Assembly (NCBI GenBank): GCA_046758845.1
Contig: JBHIBA010000285.1
Location: 1-6,079 of the forward strand
Reading direction: 5' to 3'
Length of the DNA stretch: 6,079 bases
From: JBHIBA01 sp046758845
GTDB lineage: Bacteria; UBA8248; JACPRG01; G963555815
Shown here: piece by piece, positions 1-5,881 of the stretch
Numbering within the stretch: the stretch's first letter is position 1
How the letters are laid out: each line of letters opens with the position of its first letter
Translations under genes and position numbers: made by a program
Notes under the pieces: generated by a model
Databases searched by the model: none
Told to the model about the DNA's origin: nothing
What the model saw: only the letters and a program-made list of their open reading frames with translations

Positions 1-11
1 GGGCGGTGTAA

Positions 12-37
12 CAAAAAAGCCCCCCTGGGAAATCCGG
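12..37 (-). repeat. GC-rich repeat copy 1 (CCGGATTTCCCAGGGGGGC plus T6)
   Basis: Read on the minus strand, positions 37-19 are CCGGATTTCCCAGGGGGGC, followed by six T and a G. Two further copies are at 72-94 (same orientation) and 5882-5906 (opposite orientation). The T-tract gives it a terminator look downstream of the dehydrogenase, but the stem (GCC/GGC with poor interior pairing) is weak. Confidence 0.6.
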
Positions 38-39
38 CC
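12..39 (-). terminator. Possible transcription end downstream of the dehydrogenase gene
   Basis: A G-rich run ending in GGGGGGC is followed directly by six T on the minus strand, about 70-100 bases after the dehydrogenase stop. Only a short GCC/GGC stem with a loose interior can form, so this is a weak candidate. It is the only T-tailed element after the last gene in the window. Confidence 0.25.
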
Positions 40-54
40 GGTTTTCAAAACATG

Positions 55-74
55 TCCTGAGCGAAGCCGAAGGA
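55..74. repeat. Short intergenic element containing the GCGAAGC mini-hairpin
   Basis: TCCTGAGCGAAGCCGAAGGA has TCCT/AGGA terminal arms and contains GCGAAGC at 61-67. That heptamer is known to fold into an unusually stable DNA mini-hairpin. I recall near-identical TCCTGAGCGAAG-type sequences as dispersed intergenic repeats in many environmental bacterial contigs; this is memory, not a search. It lies between the two CCGGATTTCC repeat copies. Confidence 0.4.
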
Positions 75-94
75 AGGCCCCCCTGGAAATCCGG
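72..94 (-). repeat. GC-rich repeat copy 2 (CCGGATTTCCAGGGGGGCC)
   Basis: On the minus strand, positions 94-77 read CCGGATTTCCAGGGGGGC, followed by CTTCC. It matches copy 1 except for one fewer C and no clean T-tract. It begins 15 bases after the dehydrogenase stop codon. Confidence 0.6.
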
Positions 95-108
95 GCTTTC
101 ATCTTCAT

Positions 109-1218
109 CTATTCCTTGCCGGTCTGAAGGAACCTCTTGACGTTGTTCTTCGTCAGGTGCCCGAGCCCAAGGGACTTCAGCGAGCGGCCCCAGTTCCGGT
201 AGTCGTCCTGGTTCATCACGGAGGCCACGGTGATGAGGGTGTCGTTCATAGGCGTAGGCACGCCCATCAGCCTTCCGATGTCCGTGATGAGGACCAGGGC
301 ATATGGGACGTCCTCGGTGATGTAGCGGAACTTCAGCGCATCCGGCCCGCACTGGAAGGTCCCCTTGCTGATTTGCCCCTTGTGGATGGCGTCGTACGTG
401 GTCGGCTGCGGCTCTTCGAGAAGTCCTTGGCGGACCTGGAAGTCCTTGTACGTGGAGCGGTCCTTGCAGCCGAAAGCCTTGCGGATGTCGAGGATCTCCC
501 GGTCCACGGCCTCGATACAGCGCACCACCGAAGGCGTCGCCCCTTCCCCCCAAAGGAGAAAGGGCATCGCGCTCCCCTCGATGCGGCCGGCGTTGAACAG
601 GACCGCCGGAACGTGGTCGATCGCGTTGAAGTTGATCAGGATTGTCTCGAAGACGTGTTCGGCCGGCTCGATGTAGGGCCAGAACTCCTGGAGGGTCGAG
701 ACGAAGTTCTTGTTGTTCTTCGCCGGAAAGGCGGCGGCCAGCGTCCCGCCGCGCTTGCGTCCCATCGTGACCTGGGCGGGGCCGGTGATCCGCGTCAAAT
801 AGGGCAGGGTATTCGTCTCGCCGTAAACGACGTTCAGTCTTTTTCTTCTTTTCTCGAACCGTTGCCGGAAGACGAGGGAGCCGCTCCCTTCGCCCAAAAA
901 GGCCACCACCTGTCCTTCTTGCAGGTGGGGAAGCAGGGCCTCGCTCATCGGCTGGTGGCCGAAACAGGGCACCACAACGAAAGCGACGTCAGCGCCGCGG
1001 ACGGCCTGTTTCACGTCCGTCGTGACGAGGCCGATCTTCGCGAAATCCCGGTCCCGGCCGCTCCCCGTGATCAGGATCCCACCCTTTTTACGAATGGGCT
1101 TGAGGCCAGCCGCGAACTTGGGATGCTCAAAGAGGCGGACGGAGTGGCCGGCCAGCGTCAGGTCGGCCGCGATGGTTTGCCCGCCCCCGCCTGCGCCCAT
1201 AACGGCAACCGTTGCCAT
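109..1218 (-). CDS. NAD(P)-dependent octopine/nopaline (opine) dehydrogenase family protein
   Basis: This 369-residue cytosolic enzyme belongs to the family that reductively condenses an amino acid with a 2-oxo acid, or runs the reverse oxidation. The N-terminal Rossmann domain shows GAGGGG at residues 8-13 and an acidic Glu31 at the end of the second strand, which favours NAD over NADP. The C-terminal octopine-dehydrogenase domain begins near residue 190 and contains INFNAIDHVPAVLFNAGRIE (195-214). His202 there matches the catalytic His of N-(1-D-carboxylethyl)-L-norvaline dehydrogenase as I recall it. Asp303 in ITEDVPYAL (300-308) is the candidate partner Asp. The family length (about 360-400) is met and no key residue appears lost. 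The ATG has GAGGAG six bases upstream (1225-1230). It is the last gene of the set. Many bacterial members of this family have no tested substrate, so opine formation or breakdown is inferred. Confidence 0.9.
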   Translation of the reverse strand: MATVAVMGAGGGGQTIAADLTLAGHSVRLFEHPKFAAGLKPIRKKGGILITGSGRDRDFAKIGLVTTDVKQAVRGADVAFVVVPCFGHQPMSEALLPHLQEGQVVAFLGEGSGSLVFRQRFEKRRKRLNVVYGETNTLPYLTRITGPAQVTMGRKRGGTLAAAFPAKNNKNFVSTLQEFWPYIEPAEHVFETILINFNAIDHVPAVLFNAGRIEGSAMPFLLWGEGATPSVVRCIEAVDREILDIRKAFGCKDRSTYKDFQVRQGLLEEPQPTTYDAIHKGQISKGTFQCGPDALKFRYITEDVPYALVLITDIGRLMGVPTPMNDTLITVASVMNQDDYRNWGRSLKSLGLGHLTKNNVKRFLQTGKE

Positions 1219-1224
1219 AAAAAT

Positions 1225-1230
1225 CTCCTC
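1225..1230 (-). promoter_or_regulatory. Shine-Dalgarno of the dehydrogenase gene
   Basis: GAGGAG is placed six bases (ATTTTT) before the ATG at 1218. It supports that start, which immediately precedes the Rossmann first strand (ATVAVMGAGG). Confidence 0.75.
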
Positions 1231-1289
1231 AGCTCTCGGCCCTGGGGCTTAAGACTTCTCAGACCCATGCCGGTGCGTCACAAAATCGG

Positions 1290-1306
1290 GGAAGCGGGAG
1301 GCTTCC
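1290..1306. other. Hairpin after the ligase stop codon, weak terminator or attenuator
   Basis: GGAAGC (1290-1295) and GCTTCC (1301-1306) pair perfectly around five bases, four bases after the ligase TAA. On the minus strand the stem is followed by CCGATTTTG, only four T residues at a short distance. This is too weak for a confident terminator, but it may reduce read-through to the dehydrogenase or protect the upstream message. Confidence 0.35.
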
Positions 1307-1309
1307 TGG

Positions 1310-2830
1310 TTACGCCCGGCCGGTTTCACGCTCCTTGAGGGTGACCTTGTCGATCTTCCCGGTGACCGTCATGGGCATCTCGTCCAGGATTTCGAAATCC
1401 GGCGGGACTTCCCCTTCTCCCAACTCCCGCCGGACCGTCTCCCTCAGCTCATCCTCCGTGGCGCTCTTGCCCGCGTAGAGGGAGACGACGGCCTTGGGCG
1501 TTTCCGCCGTCTTCTTTTCCCGCACGCCGATGACCGCCGAGTACTGAACGGCCGGGCACCGGTACAGGGCCTCTTCCACCACGCGGGGATACACGGTCTT
1601 TTGGCCCCACCGGATCTGCTCCGTTTTGCGGGCCAGGAGAAAGACGAACCCGTCCTCGTCCATCTTGCCCACGTCCCCGGTGTGGAGCCACCCGTTCTTG
1701 AGCGTCTTCCTTGTCGCGTCCACGCGCCGCCAGTAGCCCCACATGAACCCCCGGCGAAGGAGGATTTCCCCTACCTGCCCGGTGGGCAGCTCCCGGTCTT
1801 TCTCATCGCCGATGATCACTTCCTTGTCGGGGAGGGGACGCCCGATGGCCGCGAAATGCTTTCCGCTGTAAGGCTCGGGGTCCCCCAGGGCCACGAACCC
1901 GCCCAGCTCGCTCTGGCCGTAGCTCTCCACCAGGGGGACCTTCATTCGTTCCTGATAGGCCCGTTTCAGGTCGGGCGGGACGGGCCCGCCCCCGGAGACC
2001 GTGATGCGCAGTTTCCCCTTGTCCAGCATCCGGTCGCGCCACTCATTGAACAGGTCGGTGAGGATCAGGGGATTCGCCACGAAGACGCTCGCTCCCCGTT
2101 CATGGATGATCCGCCAGGCCTCGGCCGGATGGAAGGAAGACATGATCCCGACCGTGCAGCCCCGCGTCATTCCCGGCAGGAAGTTCGCCACCAGGTGGTA
2201 GGAGGAGCTGAGGCCCGTGGGCCCCAGGGTGACCTCGTCCTGGCGCAGACGGAGCCGCTCGGCGATGCACGACGTGGCCGTCGCCGTCGGCTCGTGGGCC
2301 AGGACGGCCCCCGTGGGGGGCCCCGTGCTTCCGGAGGTATAGGAGAGGTGGCAGGGTTCGGCGTCCGCCACGTCTTTCCGGACCGGCTTGGCCGCAACCA
2401 GCAGTTCTTGCAGGCTCAGGGCCCCCTTGACGCCCTCCCCTGGTCCATCGAAGCAGACGTAGCGCTTGACCCCCTTGAGTTCCCTCCGCTTCTTTTCCAC
2501 CTGCTCGGCCAGGTTCCGGCTGAACAGGAGGATCTTGGCATCGGCGTCGTTGACGTAGTAGTCGAGAGAAGCCGCGTGGCGGGGGTCCACCAGCGCGGCG
2601 ATGGCGCCCAGGTTCCAGACCCCGAGCATCCCCAGGGCGAAATCGATGGAGTTGACCGAGAAGAACCCGACGCGGTTTCCTTTTCTGACCCCCAGAGCGG
2701 CCAGGGCCCCGGCCATCTTTCGGCTCCGTTCGACCGCGGCCTCGTACGTGATCTCCTGATCGTCACAAAAAAGGAAGGTCTTGGGTCCAAGCCGACGGGC
2801 GACCCTTTCCAACACTTCTTGCAGCGTCAC
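1310..2830 (-). CDS. AMP-dependent (ANL superfamily) acyl-CoA synthetase/ligase with altered P-loop
   Basis: The protein is 506 residues from GTG at 2830. AAAGGAGG sits six bases upstream, so I prefer this start over an in-frame ATG at 2908, whose 26 extra residues look like translated leader. ANL enzymes activate a carboxylate with ATP to acyl-AMP, then usually transfer it to CoA. In GTG numbering, motifs are A3 YTSGSTGPPTG at 164-174, A5 ESYGQSE at 302-308, A7 HTGD at 383-386, a hinge-region LARK at 399-402, and A10 TGKID at 490-494 with the adenylation Lys492. The lysine usually found in the P-loop (PKG) is Thr173 here (codon ACG, 2312-2314). The length fits stand-alone ligases. The gene follows the transporter genes after 187 bp and precedes the dehydrogenase by 91 bp, all in one direction. 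The substrate is unknown; a fatty, aryl or amino-acid-derived acid is possible. Confidence 0.9.
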   Translation of the reverse strand: MTLQEVLERVARRLGPKTFLFCDDQEITYEAAVERSRKMAGALAALGVRKGNRVGFFSVNSIDFALGMLGVWNLGAIAALVDPRHAASLDYYVNDADAKILLFSRNLAEQVEKKRRELKGVKRYVCFDGPGEGVKGALSLQELLVAAKPVRKDVADAEPCHLSYTSGSTGPPTGAVLAHEPTATATSCIAERLRLRQDEVTLGPTGLSSSYHLVANFLPGMTRGCTVGIMSSFHPAEAWRIIHERGASVFVANPLILTDLFNEWRDRMLDKGKLRITVSGGGPVPPDLKRAYQERMKVPLVESYGQSELGGFVALGDPEPYSGKHFAAIGRPLPDKEVIIGDEKDRELPTGQVGEILLRRGFMWGYWRRVDATRKTLKNGWLHTGDVGKMDEDGFVFLLARKTEQIRWGQKTVYPRVVEEALYRCPAVQYSAVIGVREKKTAETPKAVVSLYAGKSATEDELRETVRRELGEGEVPPDFEILDEMPMTVTGKIDKVTLKERETGRA

Positions 2831-2836
2831 CGTTGG

Positions 2837-2844
2837 CCTCCTTT
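2837..2844 (-). promoter_or_regulatory. Strong Shine-Dalgarno fixing the GTG start of the ligase
   Basis: AAAGGAGG on the minus strand ends six bases (CCAACG) before GTG at 2830-2828. This is a close match to the 16S rRNA anti-Shine-Dalgarno at ideal spacing. The encoded protein then begins with TLQEVLERVARRLG, where the first helix of ANL ligases usually starts. Confidence 0.8.
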
Positions 2845-2854
2845 GCAAGGCGGA

Positions 2855-2870
2855 CAGCCGTCTTCGGCTG
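2855..2870. other. Small hairpin just upstream of the ligase ribosome-binding site
   Basis: CAGCCG and CGGCTG form a perfect 6-bp stem with a four-base loop, ending about ten bases before the AAAGGAGG site. It lies in the 187-bp gap 2831-3017, where I see no gene and no T-tailed terminator. It may affect ligase translation or mRNA stability. Confidence 0.35.
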
Positions 2871-3000
2871 CCGTGAGAACCTCCACTTGCGGTCTTGGCC
2901 GCACACAACGCTTGGAGACTCGACCGCGGATCGGCCGCTCGGGCGGCATTCCCCCTTCGCGCACGGAGAAAGCGGCGCTTTGCCTCGATCCAGTGCGTTT

Positions 3001-3006
3001 ATTATA
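3001..3006 (-). promoter_or_regulatory. Isolated TATAAT box after the binding-protein gene
   Basis: The minus strand reads TATAAT twelve bases beyond the binding-protein stop. It is a perfect -10 hexamer, but at 16-18 bases upstream the sequence (around GGAAAG) does not resemble TTGACA, and no TG extension precedes it. It could be an internal promoter for the ligase and dehydrogenase with a roughly 165-nt leader, or chance. Confidence 0.25.
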
Positions 3007-3017
3007 GCGGCCGTCCG

Positions 3018-4016
3018 CTATTTCTTTCCGTAAAACTCCTCAACGAACTGGTTCGTGTAGGCCTTGCTCAGGTCGGTGCGCTTCTTCATCACGCCGAACT
3101 TGACGAGGTTTTCCTGCGTATTGTTCCACTCGGTCGGGTCGTGCCAGCCGTACAGGCCGTTCTTCGCCGGGACGGAGATCTTCGTGTGGAGGACTTTCAG
3201 GACCTTTCGCTGGTAGGCGGCGTCGTGCTCGGGCTTGTATTGCAAGAGGGCCTTGATGGCGTCCTCCGGATCCCTCTTGGCGTGCTCATAGCCTTTGAGA
3301 ACCGCCCGGATATAACCTTGAACCACCTTCGGATTCGCTTTCAGGTATTTCTCCGTGGTCGCGATTCCGGTTCCGACCAGGTCGACGCCGTGCTCGGGGA
3401 TCCAGATAACATTCAGGGCAATGCCCTTGTGCCGGGCGAGGACCACCTCGTTGTAGTACATGGCTGGCCGGACGTCCACTACGCCCGCCAGAAGCGGTTT
3501 GAGACCGAATCCCACCTCGATCTTGTTCAGCTGGTCGATGTTCATCCCGTAACGGTTGAGGAGCGCCAGCAGGCCAACCCAGGTGGTGCTCCCGCGCTGG
3601 ACGCCCACCTTTTTTCCAATGAAGTCTTTCGGGGTGCGGATGCCGGCCTTGGGAAGCGAAATGAAGGAGGTCCCGGTCTTGGACAGTGTAGAGGCGATGG
3701 AGATCAGGGGGATACCCTTTAAGCGGGAGGGCAGGATGTCGGAGCCTGCAACGGCGCCGAGATGCGCAGCTCCGGTGGCTGTCTGCTTGGCCGCGTTGCG
3801 GCCGCCCTTCGCCCACTTGAGCGTCACTTCCAGTCCCTCGGCCTGGAAGTAACCGCGATACTTGGCGACCATCTCGGAGGCCCACCGGGCGTCTGGAATC
3901 CAGGACATCACGAACGTCACCTTCTCGGCGGCCAGGGCCTGCCCCGCCATCGGGCCGATCAAGACGGCCAAGGCCAAAAGTCCAGTCACGAATACTGGGG
4001 TCAGAAGCTTTTTCAT
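3018..4016 (-). CDS. ABC transporter periplasmic substrate-binding protein, THI5/NMT1-like
   Basis: This 332-residue protein should capture the solute in the periplasm for the adjacent permease and ATPase. It starts with a Sec signal peptide: KK at residues 2-3, a hydrophobic stretch at 8-24, and cleavage likely near ALA-A at residues 27-30. The mature part opens with VTFVMSWIPDARWASEMV and RGYFQAEGLEV (33-64), the usual NMT1/THI5 start. GKKVGVQRGSTTW at 134-146 is the second-lobe strand, and the C-terminal W-N-N-T-Q-E-N-L plus YTNQFVEEFYG (297-330) is also typical. The protein has no cysteine, so it is neither a lipoprotein nor an active-site match to yeast THI5, which has a Cys-rich motif. 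AGGAGG lies seven bases before the ATG. This gene comes last in the transporter set, whereas binding proteins are often first. Ligands of relatives include pyrimidines, riboflavin, sulfonates and aromatics, so the ligand here is open. Confidence 0.93.
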   Translation of the reverse strand: MKKLLTPVFVTGLLALAVLIGPMAGQALAAEKVTFVMSWIPDARWASEMVAKYRGYFQAEGLEVTLKWAKGGRNAAKQTATGAAHLGAVAGSDILPSRLKGIPLISIASTLSKTGTSFISLPKAGIRTPKDFIGKKVGVQRGSTTWVGLLALLNRYGMNIDQLNKIEVGFGLKPLLAGVVDVRPAMYYNEVVLARHKGIALNVIWIPEHGVDLVGTGIATTEKYLKANPKVVQGYIRAVLKGYEHAKRDPEDAIKALLQYKPEHDAAYQRKVLKVLHTKISVPAKNGLYGWHDPTEWNNTQENLVKFGVMKKRTDLSKAYTNQFVEEFYGKK

Positions 4017-4023
4017 CGGTCTT

Positions 4024-4029
4024 CCTCCT
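4024..4029 (-). promoter_or_regulatory. Strong Shine-Dalgarno of the binding-protein gene
   Basis: AGGAGG lies seven bases before the ATG at 4016. It is stronger than the sites seen before the ATPase (GAAGG) or the permease (none well placed). This fits higher translation of the binding protein than of the membrane components. Confidence 0.75.
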
Positions 4030-4047
4030 GTTGATGCGCCCTCCGCG

Positions 4048-4067
4048 CCCTTTCCCTCTGGAAAGGG
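4048..4067. other. 8-bp intergenic hairpin between permease and binding-protein genes
   Basis: The arms CCCTTTCC (4048-4055) and GGAAAGGG (4060-4067) are perfectly complementary around a four-base loop. No T-run follows on the minus strand, so it is not an intrinsic terminator. Its place before a binding-protein gene with a strong Shine-Dalgarno suggests a stabilising or processing hairpin that lets one transcript give unequal protein amounts. That role is inferred from other ABC operons. Confidence 0.55.
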
Positions 4068-4094
4068 GAGCCCAAGGAAAAGAGGTCCAAAGCC

Positions 4095-4892
4095 TTACCG
4101 CTGTTCCGCGACGTCCTGGGACGACCAGAAGATGAACCTCCTCTCCAACAACGCAACGATTTGAAACATGGCGATCCCCGCCGCGGCCAGGATGAAGATG
4201 ACGACGAAGACCACCGCGGTTTCCATCCCCGACTCCGCCAGGACCAAGAGGTAACCCAACCCGAGGTCGCCCCCGAAGAACTCCCCCACCACCGCGCCGA
4301 TCAGGCAGAGAGAGGTGGAGACCTTGAATCCCGCGAACATGTAAGGCAGCGCCGTGGGAATCTGGATCTTTCTGAAAATGGTCCACTCCGAGGCGTTCAG
4401 GGCGCGCATCATCCGGATCATCCGGTAATCCGCCGAGATGAGCCCTCGGGTCGTGTTCGCCACGATGGGGAAGAAGGTGATGATCATCGCCAGGGTGATC
4501 TTGGGCCACAGGTTATGGCCCAACCAGATGATGAGGAGCGGAGCGGTCGCCGCGATGGGGATCGACGTGGAAAGGGATATGTAGGGGAAGACGCCTCGCT
4601 CCAGGAATTTGGAGTGGGCGATGCCCGCAGCCATGAGCGTGCCGAAGGCGGCGGAGAGGGCGAAGCCGAAGAGCGCCTCGAACAACGTGATGTAGGTGTG
4701 CTTCCACAAAAACTTCGTCGTCGTGAAGGCCTCGATGATGACCAGCGGGGAAGGGATGAACCACGTCGGGATCTCGAGCGTCGTCGTCACGACCTGCCAC
4801 AACACCAGAATGAGGACGAGGAAGACGAGCGCCGGCCCGTACGTTTCAAAAAACTCCCGCAGCCTTGCGCCCCGCGAAGATTCCCGCGCCAT
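4095..4892 (-). CDS. ABC transporter permease, SsuC/TauC/ThiX-like
   Basis: This 265-residue integral membrane protein forms the translocation channel, presumably as a homodimer. Hydrophobic segments are visible at roughly residues 20-36, 68-90, 101-123, 131-147, 186-205 and 224-247, giving the usual six-helix BPD_transp_1 fold. The EAA-type cytoplasmic loop that docks on the ATPase spans about 161-188, with RALNASEW, FRKIQIPTALPYMFAG and the conserved Gly188. The N-terminal segment carries the family's IPTWFIPSP sequence after the first helix (41-49). The length is normal for this group. The gene begins two bases after the ATPase stop (TGA-GA-ATG), a spacing that favours coupled translation. 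It is followed by a 78-bp gap with an 8-bp hairpin before the binding-protein gene. Together with its neighbours it makes a complete importer. Substrate specificity is not deducible. Confidence 0.94.
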   Translation of the reverse strand: MARESSRGARLREFFETYGPALVFLVLILVLWQVVTTTLEIPTWFIPSPLVIIEAFTTTKFLWKHTYITLFEALFGFALSAAFGTLMAAGIAHSKFLERGVFPYISLSTSIPIAATAPLLIIWLGHNLWPKITLAMIITFFPIVANTTRGLISADYRMIRMMRALNASEWTIFRKIQIPTALPYMFAGFKVSTSLCLIGAVVGEFFGGDLGLGYLLVLAESGMETAVVFVVIFILAAAGIAMFQIVALLERRFIFWSSQDVAEQR

Positions 4893-4894
4893 TC

Positions 4895-5710
4895 TCAGAA
4901 CTCTCCCAGGACTTCCCGGACGTGTCGCGCCAGCCGGATGAACTCCTCCGAATCCCGCATCTCGGTCGTTCGCGGCCTCGGCAGATCGATGTCTATCACA
5001 GCCCTGATCTCCCCGGGATTGGGCGTCATTACCGCCACCCGGTCCGCCATGAACACCGCCTCGTAAAGGTCATGGGTGATGAGCACGCCCGTTTTGCGCT
5101 CATGGGCCCAAAGGTCGAGGAACTCGACGTGAAGCCTCCGCTTGGTGATCTCATCCAGCGAGGAGAAGGGCTCGTCCAGCAGGAGGATAGAGGGGTTGTG
5201 GACCAGGGCGCGGACGATGGACACACGCTGGCGCATCCCGCCGGAGAGCTCGTGAGGATAGTGATTTCGGAATTTCTTCAAGCCGACGAAGTCCAGGAGC
5301 TCAAGGCACCGGGCTTCCTGCGTTCCGTTATACGCCCCCGTCACCTCCAACGGCAGGCGCACGTTTTCCACCGCCGTCCGCCAGGGCAGGAGCACCGGGT
5401 CCTGAAAAATGAATCCGAACAGGTTGGCCTCCTTGGCGGCCTGAACGCTCCCGCCGCGGATGGACACCTGGCCTCGGGTCGGATTGAGAAGCCCGCTGAT
5501 GTTCAGGAGGAGGGTCGATTTGCCGCAGCCCGTAGGGCCGACCAGCGCGAAGAGCTCTTGTTCCTGGATCTGCAAAGAAATGTTCCGGACGGCAAGGAAG
5601 TCCGGCTTCCCGCGGCTCCGGTAGACCATTCCAACGTCGTTGATACTGATGCAGGGGACAGCGGTCGGGGCAGCAGCGGCCGTGGGCTGGGAGCGGCTCA
5701 CCGGTTCCAT
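4895..5710 (-). CDS. ABC transporter ATP-binding protein, nitrate/sulfonate/taurine (SsuB/TauB/ThiZ-like) type
   Basis: This 271-residue protein is a single nucleotide-binding domain that would power import from the cytoplasmic face of the membrane. All the expected motifs are visible: Walker A GPTGCGKST at residues 58-66, Q-loop FQDP at 102-105, signature LSGGMRQR at 155-162, Walker B ILLLDEP at 175-181 with catalytic Glu180, D-loop SSLD at 183-186 and switch His213. The FQDPVLLPW stretch and the length are typical of the SsuB/TauB/NrtD group. The first 20 residues are Ala/Pro-rich and precede the core. The ATG follows a modest GAAGG sequence, and GTG at codon 4 is an alternative start. It is the first gene of the co-directional set, about 100 nt below a good promoter. 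Its stop codon lies two bases before the permease ATG, so the two are probably translationally coupled. The family call is secure, but the transported solute cannot be read from the ATPase. Confidence 0.95.
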   Translation of the reverse strand: MEPVSRSQPTAAAAPTAVPCISINDVGMVYRSRGKPDFLAVRNISLQIQEQELFALVGPTGCGKSTLLLNISGLLNPTRGQVSIRGGSVQAAKEANLFGFIFQDPVLLPWRTAVENVRLPLEVTGAYNGTQEARCLELLDFVGLKKFRNHYPHELSGGMRQRVSIVRALVHNPSILLLDEPFSSLDEITKRRLHVEFLDLWAHERKTGVLITHDLYEAVFMADRVAVMTPNPGEIRAVIDIDLPRPRTTEMRDSEEFIRLARHVREVLGEF

Positions 5711-5774
5711 AGACGCCTTCGGCGGACGGGGCGGCTCAACCTGGGACGTCTCTGATGGACGAATCGAGGTCTCA

Positions 5775-5792
5775 CGGTGCTTGCAAGCTCCG
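5775..5792. promoter_or_regulatory. Operator-like palindrome downstream of the predicted transcription start
   Basis: CGGTGCTTGCAAGCTCCG is an 18-bp inverted repeat. Its central GCTTGCAAGC is a perfect 10-bp palindrome, and CGG/CCG outer arms are separated from it by a single T-T mismatch. It lies about 20-40 bases downstream of the start predicted from the promoter at 5820-5848, a usual position for a repressor site. No regulator gene is in the window. The regulator family is therefore unknown, and the element could instead be a chance palindrome. Confidence 0.4.
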
Positions 5793-5819
5793 ATGGCGAT
5801 AACTCTCGGGGTTTCTTCG

Positions 5820-5848
5820 ATTGTCGCGAAATCTCAGGGCCGCGTCAA
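5820..5848 (-). promoter_or_regulatory. Sigma70-type promoter for the transporter-led operon
   Basis: On the minus strand, TTGACG (5848-5843) is followed after exactly 17 bases by GACAAT (5825-5820). The -35 hexamer matches consensus at five of six positions and the -10 at four of six. Transcription would begin near 5813, leaving a leader of about 100 nt before the ATPase ATG. It is the best-spaced pair I found upstream of the first gene. No experimental start is available, and other sigma factors are not excluded. Confidence 0.55.
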
Positions 5849-5881
5849 CCGCTGTTCGGCCTGAGCGATCCCCAGTTCTTA

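Noticed and set aside
1..108. Insertion-sequence end
   Set aside because: Repeat copies occur at both sides of the window, but there is no transposase, no target duplication can be defined, and the repeats are short and imperfect.
157..1338. 393-codon open frame on the plus strand opposite the dehydrogenase
   Set aside because: It mirrors the dehydrogenase coding strand and shows no family motifs, signal or membrane segment.
1601..3007. Long open frame (about 468 codons) on the plus strand opposite the ligase
   Set aside because: It is exactly antisense to a gene with clear ANL motifs, has Pro/Arg/Gly-rich low-information content and no recognisable domain. GC-rich genes commonly leave the opposite strand open.
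3286..4509. 407-codon minus-strand frame crossing the binding-protein and permease genes
   Set aside because: It overlaps two well-supported genes in another frame, and the composition is Gly/Arg/Asp/His-rich shadow translation.
109..5710. Metallophore (staphylopine/pseudopaline-type) locus
   Set aside because: There is an opine-type dehydrogenase and an importer, but no nicotianamine-synthase-like gene, histidine racemase or exporter, and the binding protein is THI5/NMT1-like rather than a nickel/peptide-type protein.
5711..5850. TPP (thiamine) riboswitch upstream of a THI5-like transporter, prompted by CTGAGA on the minus strand at 5837-5832
   Set aside because: The CTGAGA lies within the promoter spacer and would not be transcribed. 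The rest of the TPP core (CTGATCTGG...TAAT...GCG.AGGGA) is absent from the leader.
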